A DNA stretch of 64,000 nucleotides from positions 39,931-103,930 of the forward strand of contig CADWAF010000356.1 in the NCBI GenBank assembly GCA_902984215.1. Direction: 5' to 3'. Position numbers and translations under genes: made by a program. Below are positions 57,322 through 64,000 of this stretch, in pieces. This stretch comes from Willaertia magna. Taxonomy: Eukaryota > Heterolobosea > Eutetramitea > Acrasida > Naegleriidae. How positions within the stretch are numbered: position 1 is the stretch's first letter; the number at the start of each line of letters is the position of its first letter. The notes under the pieces were generated by a model. It had not been told where the DNA came from. It did no database searches and worked only from the letters and a program-made list of their open reading frames with translations.

Positions 57322-59128
57322 TTAGTATACAAAGAATAATTTTTAGATTGTTCTTTTGATTGTTGTTCTCTTTCTTTTAAGACACGTAAACTTTTAAGTA
57401 ATTGACTTTTAGCTCTACTTATTTCTAAATCATTCATCTTACCAGCCTCTTCTTCTGTAATTAAAAACTTTGCTGAAGACATTGACTCTTGTTTCTGAAC
57501 TTGTTCTTTTAATTTATCTAATTTCACTTTTTGAGAACGAACTAATTTTTGAATCATTTTGATTTCTGTTTGTAATTTTGAATTCTCTGCAATTAATTGT
57601 TGATTATTATTGCCACTACTACTGTTATTAAATGTTGGTGAAGACATTGTTGGAGTGCCACTTGTAGTACTAGTAGTTGGAGAGGAAAGTAAAGATCTAG
57701 TACTTAATGAAGTAGAAATGGTTGGAGTGGAAGGATAACTTGAACCTGAATTTCTTTTCTTTTCCTTTAATTTACTTATTGATTCTAATAAATAATAAAT
57801 ACCACCACGGTGATCACTTGATTTTAAAGCCAAATCTAAATATAATCTCTTTAAAGTAGTTACAATTAATTCATCTTCTTCAATATTATTTAAAATACTT
57901 GTATCTAATTCTTCCTTTTCAGTTTGTTCATGAAATTCTTTAATTTTCTCTTTTAAGAAATCTTCTGCATTAACTAATTTCTTTTGAATTTCACTAACAA
58001 TTGTAGAACAATTTAAAGCTTTAAATTCTCTTTTTAAATGATTTCTAGCAAATACATGATAAGGAGCATTAACCATTGAATTAATTAAAAATAAAACTTT
58101 TCCTTTAAACATTTCATCTCTTTGATTTTGTAAACTGTCAATCAAATCATAAAATCTATTTTGATTATTAACTTGAGCATACATTGTAAATGCATTTAAA
58201 ACAATCCAAAAACCTTCTTCGCTATAATTACATAAATAACTAAAAATATCTAAAACATCATATCTAACCATTAAATTCTCTTTCTTATTTAATAATAAAA
58301 CTAAATCATTTACAACTTGAAAATGATTAATGAAAGGATCATAAACATCATTTTCAATTAAAGATAATAAACAATGTACATAATTTCCTTGAATAAATTT
58401 ATCTTTAATTGTTTTATAAACATAATTAAATTTTTGTATAATTTTACCAATTAATAAAACACCACCTTCATTTCCAAATGATTTACAAAAATCTTCTCCT
58501 TTCATTCTTAATAAACTAGCTAATGCTGGAATATATCTTGTCTCTTTTCTTTCATATTCAATTCTTAATCTTTTTAAAAGAAATTCAACACTTGATTCTT
58601 GTAATTCATCAATCACTGAACTAGTTTTAGTTACTTCAATTAATTTACTTTTAATATTGGTACCAAATGTTAAGAATGGTCCTTTAAATTCACTTTTATT
58701 CTTTTCAAAATATTCACTTAATGTTACAATAGTATGACACACTGCATTCATATCTAAATTTTTATGTAATGCTGTCAGTGGCCATACCATTGATACATTT
58801 TCTAATTTTTGACATTCTTTAATAAAGAATGCTATATTTTTCATTTCTAACATGTTATTATTTTTAGTTTCTAATGATATACTATCTAAATATTCTAATG
58901 GTTGCATTCCTTTTAATTTACATATTAATCTATATTATTTGTTAATTATTATTTGTTAATTAAATGATTAAATAATACTTACTTGACAAGTAAAACACCA
59001 TCTTTTAATGATGCATGTAAATCAGTTGGAGTTTTAAATGATTCTCCTAATACTTGTTCCATCCATAGTCTAATTGATTGTTTTTGTGATTTATTGTAGA
59101 GTGGAAGATTATGCTTTTTTGAATTCAT
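57315..59128 (-). CDS. Calponin-homology plus formin-type GBD/FH3 armadillo protein, no FH2; two exons
   Basis: Exons 59128-58983 and 58929-57315 (53-nt GTAAGT-AG intron) give 586 residues. The splice completes a CH domain: SIRLWMEQVLGESFKTPTDL, DGVLLVKLICKLKGMQ, MKNIAFFIKECQKL (about 15-130). Then comes an armadillo-type region like the GTPase-binding/FH3 region of Diaphanous formins: RIEYERKETRYIPALASLLR, GGVLLIGKIIQKFNYVYKTI, VRYDVLDIFSYLCNYSEEGF, YHVFARNHLKREF. A Ser/Thr/Pro stretch and a coiled coil (TEIKMIQKLVRSQKVKLDKL) close the protein. There is no polyproline FH1 or actin-assembling FH2. A Rho-family or actin-linked scaffold is likely. The start follows TTAAAAAAAAATG. Confidence 0.75.
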
Positions 59129-59426
59129 TTTTTTTTAATTTTTTATAAATCGTTGACAAGTGATTTCGTTGATGAGTTTGGAAAGTGGTATCGTATTCTT
59201 TAACAATGTCTTCACAATACATGTATCATTAAGAAATAGATTTAGCAAAAGAGAAATCATTATAAATCAGTCATTGCCTATCCCCAGAAAATTAAACAAC
59301 AAAGTAAGTCAGCACTATGATTATTACACGGGTACTATTCTGTTAGCCGAAACTATTACCGTGCTGCTTGGCTGTGAAAAAAAAAAAAGCCTTAATGAAA
59401 ATTTAAAAAAGAAAAAATAAAAAAAA

Positions 59427-60174
59427 ATGCATCATCAAATTACATTAACCACAAATTTCGTAAAAAATTTCTTTCCAAATGCTCAATTAACAAATAACAA
59501 TCAAAAGCAAATTCAACAAAAACAACAAGAAACAATAGCAAGAGAAGAACCAATTACTAATAGAGATGAACAACAAGAACATATAACAACTAATCAATTA
59601 TCTCCTAATATGACCCGAAGTGAACAACAATTCCCACAACAACAAACATTCCAAGAAAATGATGCAACTAATGTATCCTCTACCAACAATAGTACTCCTG
59701 TAGAAACTACTACTCCATCTACTACCGTTCCATCTACACCTTCATCTAATAATAATGATGATGAAGTATCTAAACCAACAGTTATTACTGTTGAAGAATT
59801 AGTTACTAATTCTAATTTAACAGATGAAATTAAATTATTAAAATTTAAATATGAACAATTAAAGGTAAGGATTAATAATAATTATTAAAATATTTAAAAA
59901 AATAAAGAATCAACAAAATAGATTATTAGAACATTTACAAGATGCTAGAGTAGAACATTTACAAGAAGAATTAACTAAATTAGATAAATTAATTCCTCAT
60001 CATCGTTCTATTCAAAGATATGGATGTGAAATGGAAAAGAATGCTTTATTAGAATGTTATAAAGCAAATACTTCAAAACAATTTGGTGTTCTACAATGTA
60101 ATGATATTTTAAAACGTTTTTCATCATGTGCTCAACAAAAACGTAAAGAATTTTTGGGAAATGCTGATCTTTAA
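59427..60174 (+). CDS. Twin CX9C CHCH protein, MIC19/CHCHD3-like, two exons
   Basis: Exons 59427-59864 and 59908-60174 (43-nt GTAAGG-AG intron, phase 0) give 234 residues. The N-terminal ~125 residues are Gln/Thr/Asn-rich and disordered. A helical section (EIKLLKFKYEQLK joined to NQQNRLLEHLQDARVEHLQE) leads to the CHCH domain: CEMEKNALLEC and CNDILKRFSSC, both exact CX9C pairs. This architecture (coil plus terminal twin CX9C) matches MIC19/MIC25 of the mitochondrial MICOS complex, which shapes cristae; import would use Mia40. It lies 12 nt from the convergent gene. Confidence 0.78.
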
Positions 60175-60186
60175 ATAAAAATTAAT

Positions 60187-61296
60187 TTATTGGAATTCTC
60201 CCTTTTTAAGAGATTCTAGATTGGTTTCTTTTGGGTCTAGATGTAAATCTTTAACTAATTTTTCTTCATCTACTCTTTTTTGTTCTTCTTTTGCTTCCTT
60301 TTCTAATTTCTTACCTTCTTCTCCTAATTGTACTTCCAAGCCTCCTAAATCTGAAATATCATTTGCTTTTTCTAAGGCTTCATGGTGTCCTAACGCCTCT
60401 TCTGGTGTAGCTCCAATTACTATGAATTGAGCACCTTCTACATTTAAGAAATCAATGGGATTGACTGGAACAAAACGTTTTCCTTCTAAAACCTTAATTA
60501 AATCTGGAGAAAATTCTGGTTTTTTAGCTGGATGAAAGGTTCTTGTAGCGGAAGTACTGCCTTGTTTCGCATTTCCCCAAACATTAGTATCTGGGTTTTT
60601 AATTACAATTATAAAACTACCTTCTCTGTGAACGTTTAAAGCTTTGTGAACATTACCAATTCTTTTAGGAAGTACTAAGGCATATGTTAAGTGAGTATGA
60701 GTACCATGATCATGTTTATGTTCAACAATTTCATACAGAGCTTCAGCAAATGGTCTGCAAGCTTCAAGAGTTCTTTCTCCTCTTGTAAATGTTTGATAAG
60801 TTTCTTTCTTTAAATGTTCTGCTAAATTATCCATTTCTTCATCGACTTGTGAATTAATCATTAAAAGTCTTTGATTCTTTTCAGGTAACTTCTTTTTAGG
60901 AATTATTAAAGCTCTTTTCTTTTCTTCATGTCCTTCTTGATGTTCAGGAATCATTAATAAAATCAATCGTTGAATGTCATCTGCATCTCTAGCTTCTTTA
61001 AGGTCAACTTTGGGACGGTAAAGAAAATATAAATGTCCCTTTTCTAATACATTAACAATATTCTTTGCTTCACTTTTTGTTTTCTTATTTTTACTTTCGG
61101 TTTTCTTAGTTGTTGACGTTGAGGGGCCTTCTTTTTCTTTTACTGTTTTTTCTTCTTCTTCTTTTCCAGTTTCTTTTTCTAACTTTTTACGTTTCTTACT
61201 TTCCTTTTCTCTTCTGCTTTCTTCTAATTTCTCACTTTCTTTAAGTGCTTCTTCTGGGTGTTTTCTTAAAAATTCTTGTCTTCTAGTTTCTACCAT
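60187..61296 (-). CDS. Conserved uncharacterised protein (plant/bacterial family)
   Basis: This encodes 369 residues. A charged Lys/Glu-rich N-terminus (~1-85) precedes a domain I recognise as a conserved family of unknown function found in plants and bacteria: LEKGHLYFLYRPKVDLKEA, DIQRLILLMIPEHQ, ALIIPKKKLPEKNQ, YQTFTRGERTLEACRPFAEA, THLTYALVLPKRIGNVHKAL, SFIIVIKNPDT. Family members carry the same (E)KGHIYFFYRPKV ... DVQR ... TRGxR wording. The family function is not known to me. The C-terminus is acidic/helical. A redox or stress role is only a guess. The start follows AAAAAAACAGTTAATAATG, a weaker context than most here. Confidence 0.65.
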   Translation of the reverse strand: MVETRRQEFLRKHPEEALKESEKLEESRREKESKKRKKLEKETGKEEEEKTVKEKEGPSTSTTKKTESKNKKTKSEAKNIVNVLEKGHLYFLYRPKVDLKEARDADDIQRLILLMIPEHQEGHEEKKRALIIPKKKLPEKNQRLLMINSQVDEEMDNLAEHLKKETYQTFTRGERTLEACRPFAEALYEIVEHKHDHGTHTHLTYALVLPKRIGNVHKALNVHREGSFIIVIKNPDTNVWGNAKQGSTSATRTFHPAKKPEFSPDLIKVLEGKRFVPVNPIDFLNVEGAQFIVIGATPEEALGHHEALEKANDISDLGGLEVQLGEEGKKLEKEAKEEQKRVDEEKLVKDLHLDPKETNLESLKKGEFQ

Positions 61297-61543
61297 TATT
61301 AACTGTTTTTTTTTTGCATATTATTAATCTTTTCTTTTGTCACATTCTAAATCTCACAAATTTCTTTCCTTAACAAATTACCTCAAAAGGAAATATTCCA
61401 ACCAATAAATTAAAATAATTTTTTTTTATTATTGTGAATGGGATTTTTCAATTGATACCTTCTCGCACATTAAGTGCAATTAAGAAATATATCACGTCAT
61501 TCTCCCTTTCAAAAAAATATTATTTAATTAAGTTGATAATTTA

Positions 61544-61591
61544 TCTCTACCAATTGCAATAGAAGTATTAATAAACATTAATTGGTAGAGA
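61544..61591 (-). other. Perfect 12-bp stem-loop just after the thioredoxin reductase stop
   Basis: On the minus strand TCTCTACCAATT (61591-61580) is followed 24 nt later by AATTGGTAGAGA (61555-61544). The stem starts one base after the TAG terminator and 7 nt after the in-frame TGA. It lies where a selenocysteine-redefinition or SECIS-type element could sit, but I see no ATGA/GA quartet in the loop, so it is not a canonical SECIS. Confidence 0.6.
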
Positions 61592-61592
61592 G

Positions 61593-62066
61593 CTATCCTC
61601 AGCATCCTCTCTTATTTGGATCTTTACCTGATCTCTTCGTTACTGTTATTTGACACATCTCTTCAGCAATTGTTGGATGTATTCCAACTGTTCTTTCAAA
61701 ATCTTTCTTTGTTGCTCCCATCTTTAAAGCAATTGAAACACCTTGAGTAATTTCACCTGCATGATTACCTACATAATGAAAACCAATTACTTGTTCATCT
61801 CCATTATCTTTCTTTAAACAAACTAATTTCATAAATGTTTTATTTTCATCTCTGTGAGCAAATGCTACTTCTAAAGGTGTAAATTGAGTAATATATATTT
61901 CAATTTTATCTTCACCATATCTTGATATAGCCTCTTCTTCTGATAATCCAACACATCCATATTCATAAGGTGATGTAAATACACTAGTTGGTATATTATC
62001 ATAATCCATTATCTCATCACATTCTGAATTACATAATCTTTTAGCAAGTAAAGAACCTGCTTTTTT
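61593..62066 (-). pseudogene. TXNRD: Thioredoxin reductase C-terminus, selenoprotein type, 5'-truncated
   Basis: This is the C-terminal ~157 residues of a large (animal-type) thioredoxin reductase: AGSLLAKRL, MDYDNIPTSVFTSPYEYGCV, GLSEEEAISRYGEDKIEIY, GNHAGEITQGVSIALKMGAT, the dimer-interface IGIHPTIAEE, and TKRSGKDPNKRGC. The frame then reads TGA, GGA, TAG, that is Gly-Cys-[Sec]-Gly-stop, the known C-terminal redox tetrapeptide of these enzymes. Upstream the homology stops abruptly after Lys-Ala-Gly at an in-frame TGA (62067-62069) beside A-runs. The FAD and NADPH domains (~350 residues) are missing from the window. Either a rearrangement or an insertion removed them, or they lie beyond the right edge. 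As it stands it could not be functional. Confidence 0.82.
61599..61601 (-). other. Putative selenocysteine TGA codon
   Basis: The TGA lies between TGC and GGA-TAG at the exact place of selenocysteine in the GCUG tail of animal-type thioredoxin reductases. TGA is used as a normal stop elsewhere in the window (16849-16851 and 57319-57321), so reading it as Sec rests on homology and needs a SECIS element. Confidence 0.75.
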
Positions 62067-62167
62067 TCATTTTTTTTGTTTAAAATTTTTATTGAAATTT
62101 TTTGTAAAACTACATTAACAGTTCTTCAAAAAAGAAGAACTTGAGTGTTACAATTAGAGAATAGGCG

Positions 62168-62225
62168 GGAAAAGCTAGTATAAATACTTACAGAGTTGTA
62201 ATATTTATACTTCAATAGCTTTTCC
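62168..62225. repeat. Two-step inverted repeat/hairpin
   Basis: GGAAAAGCT (62168-62176) pairs with AGCTTTTCC (62217-62225), and inside it GTATAAATA (62178-62186) pairs with TATTTATAC (62202-62210). The two 9-bp perfect stems are nested around a 15-nt loop. It lies between the truncated thioredoxin reductase and the retroelement debris and could be an element end, a small structured RNA or a cruciform. Confidence 0.65.
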
Positions 62226-62306
62226 AAATTACAAAAAATTTACCAAAAATATCAACCTGCCATAGGTCAATAATTTTGAAGTAACATGTTGTTTCTTACT
62301 TTGTTT

Positions 62307-63242
62307 TCAAAATTTATTATCTTTTAATTCCTTTTTGAATTTTTTAAAATCTTTATTCATTAAGGTTTCCCCTATGCCTTCTGAAATATAACTCTTCACA
62401 GTATTATTACCTATTTCTATATTATTTTCCTTAATTCCCTGATCCATTACTGTGTTTTTAATCATACATAAGTAAATAGTAAGTTCAGTAATTTCAGCTT
62501 TTATTACTGAATCAGTGACATTCAAATAGTGAATGTTCAATCTACCAATATATATATTCAACATATATTGAAGTTTAAAGTTCTTGGACATAATTTCTTT
62601 GTTTTTTTTATTAAATAGAAGGTGATATTTATTAGTCTTATTAAAGACCTCATGAAATTTAGCCATAAAATAGTTAATTCTTTCTTTAAATATTTTAAAA
62701 TCTGAGTTCTTAACTATTTATTCAATTTTACAATAGTGTGATGAGTATAAATTGACTAACTCATCCAACTCTAATTCTTCCAAATCCTCCCTGTTGTAAT
62801 CCAATTCTACTAAATTATTAATCATAGAATAGTATTTATCTACTACTTTCTCTTTTTTAATTTCGTCTAATATACTGTTTTGATGAATTACAGAATTGTA
62901 TGACTGTATAAAAAGATTAATACTATTGAGTCTTGTATTAACCACACTATTACTATTTATACCAAAGTCATTTACATTATTGTTATTGTTATTAGTTCTA
63001 TTAGGATTATTATCTTTTAATAATCTAATCCTATCCATTTGTTCTCTAATTGTTCTGTTTAATTGTTTAATTAATTCTTATTACTGACTAGTTTTTACTG
63101 ATACTGAGGATAGTGTAACCAATTTAAAAGCATTATTGTTATCATTATGACTAATATTTGATGAGTTATTATTATTGCTGCTTTAGCTGTTAGAATTACT
63201 AACATTACTTTGTAATATTCTGCTGAGGAAGTTGTCATTAAT
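62307..63242 (-). pseudogene. Decayed Asn-rich long reading frame, retroelement gag-like
   Basis: A single minus-strand frame runs for about 310 codons without any frameshift, interrupted by in-frame TAA at 63183-63185, 63081-63083, 63078-63080 and 62718-62720. Two open parts remain: 63038-62718 (106 codons, DRIRLLKDNNPNRTNNNNNN, LNSINLFIQSYNSVIHQNS, ELDELVNLYSSHYCKIE) and 62666-62307 (119 codons, AKFHEVFNKTNKYHLLF, MLNIYIGRLNIHYLNVTD). The Asn-rich start and helical body would suit a gag-like protein of the neighbouring element, but it is on the opposite strand to the reverse transcriptase, so the link is inference. All four stops are one C-to-T change from Gln (CAA). Confidence 0.55.
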
Positions 63243-63254
63243 AAGAACGAGTGA

Positions 63255-64000
63255 TTGTTATATAGATTGATTGAAAAACCACTTAAAAAATTGGAAATTA
63301 GTAGAAGCTTTAGAGTTTATTTTAGAGTGGTTGAAGGAAAGTCTCTTTCTCACTTCAGATCCATCAAAATGGATAAATGTAGGCAAATCATCAATAAAAG
63401 AATAGAAACAAATAGATTAGATAAACAAAGAATTGACAAACATGTTACAACAAGGAGTTGTGAAACTAACTTCAAATTTAGTCATCAATTTTATACATTT
63501 AGTAGAGAAGAAAGAAAAAGATTTATATCGTTTAATATTAGATTTGCACAAGATGAATGCAAATATAAACATAAATCACTTCAAAATGGACACTATTCTT
63601 ATGATTCTAAAGTTTGTAAAAAAAGAATGATATGTCACAAAAATAAACTTAAAAAAAGGCTACTACCATATCTCTATAAAGGAAAAATCCAGAAATCTAC
63701 TTGGTTTCGAGTGGTTAGAAGAGAAGTATTGATATAAAGTATTTTTATTTGGTTTGAATATAGTTTTAAAAACTTTTACAAGAATTATGAAGGTTCTTAT
63801 GAAAGTATTAAGGAAGAAAAGAATTATATGTTTTGTATACATAAATAATATATTAGTGTTAACACTTATAAAAAAAAAATGCCTTAAATATACTCAAGAA
63901 ATGATAAACCTATTAAAATCACTTGATTGGTTAATTCAAAAGGAAAAATCAATTTTAGACTTTTAAATAATTATAGAATCTTAGCAGTTCCATAGTGAAA
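63255..64000 (+). mobile_element. DIRS/Ty3-like retrotransposon reverse transcriptase relic, 3' partial
   Basis: Frame 1 from about 63255 to the window edge carries a reverse transcriptase without any indel: NWKLVEALEFILEWLKESLF, LTNMLQQGVVKLTSN, EKDLYRLILDLHKMNANINI, TKINLKKGYYHISIKEKS, NLLGFEW, FLFGLN, and VYINNILVL. These match the DIRS pattern (GxxE, RxILDLRxLN, KIDLKDAYYHI, GFEW, VLPFGL, VYLDDILVL). In-frame stops occur at 63268 (TGA), 63403 and 63418 (TAG), 63628 and 63730 (TGA) and 63964 (TAA). The catalytic YxDD is YINN, so activity is gone. RNase H, methyltransferase and tyrosine recombinase, if present, lie beyond the right edge. Confidence 0.8.

Noticed and set aside
1..64000. tRNA, rRNA, CRISPR or bacterial-type operon features
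   Set aside because: No B-box-like tRNA sequence, no rRNA segment and no regular repeat-spacer array was found by eye on either strand.
62307..64000. Non-standard genetic code reading TAA/TAG as Gln and TGA as Trp
   Set aside because: All intact genes in the window end at TAA or TGA where expected, so the in-frame stops in the retroelement debris are better explained by transition decay.

Overview
The window is nuclear DNA from a free-living protist, most likely a heterolobosean amoeboflagellate (Naegleria/Willaertia-like). I infer this from the AT-rich but gene-dense sequence, the few very short GT-AG introns, actin-based motility genes (an Arp2/3 subunit and a CH/formin-type protein), a soluble-type adenylyl cyclase and a DIRS-like retroelement relic. 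Genus and species cannot be proved from the sequence. I resolve about 41 protein genes or gene fragments. Sixteen introns can be placed, all GT-AG and 38-87 nt long; most genes have none. Most start codons follow a run of A (often AAAAAAATG), which decided several starts.

Layout. 1-8.7 kb: end of a giant HECT ubiquitin ligase, a MOB kinase activator, a MIT/VPS9-type protein, AP-1 sigma and cytosolic seryl-tRNA synthetase. 8.9-13.1 kb: a HAD protein lacking its nucleophile, a frameshifted homocysteine S-methyltransferase, a YABBY/HMG-like nuclear protein and a four-EF-hand calcium sensor. 13.3-16.9 kb: a 1191-residue protein joining a polynucleotide-kinase-like P-loop domain, a SWIM zinc finger and an RPA-type OB fold, followed by a ~0.88 kb island of almost pure A+T. 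17.7-27.3 kb: a CKAP2-like protein, an Angel/CCR4-type nuclease, the DDX27 helicase, a SAP-domain protein, a coiled-coil protein, an RNA polymerase III RPC7-like subunit and an RWP-RK factor. 27.9-34.3 kb: membralin, a coiled-coil protein, a fucosyltransferase-like membrane protein, a decayed gene and ARPC5. 34.6-42.0 kb: an acylation-signal-bearing soluble-type adenylyl cyclase, an unknown nuclear protein and DPH6 with RidA-like domains. 42.0-51.9 kb: ZC3HC1-like, Pumilio, MFSD5, WD40, thioredoxin, F-box, MED4 and PRP38B genes. 52-61.3 kb: a plasma-membrane-type Ca2+ ATPase, an ARID/cyclophilin-like fusion, a CH/FH3 protein without FH2, a MIC19-like CHCH protein and a conserved unknown family. 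61.6-64 kb: a 5'-truncated thioredoxin reductase ending Gly-Cys-Sec-Gly, then retroelement debris.

Genes are packed extremely tightly. Convergent neighbours end 1-12 nt apart or overlap, and two divergent pairs have start codons separated by only 10 and 13 bp of pure T-then-A tract. The last 2 kb is different: two decayed reading frames keep their frame over hundreds of codons and are broken only by stops and substitutions explainable as C-to-T or G-to-A transitions.

The genes are mostly unrelated housekeeping functions (translation, transcription, trafficking, calcium and cAMP signalling, ubiquitin). I see no operon-like pathway cluster. The most novel items are the kinase-SWIM-OB fusion, the ARID-cyclophilin-like fusion, the minimal divergent start regions, the selenoprotein thioredoxin reductase fragment and the transition-decayed retroelement.
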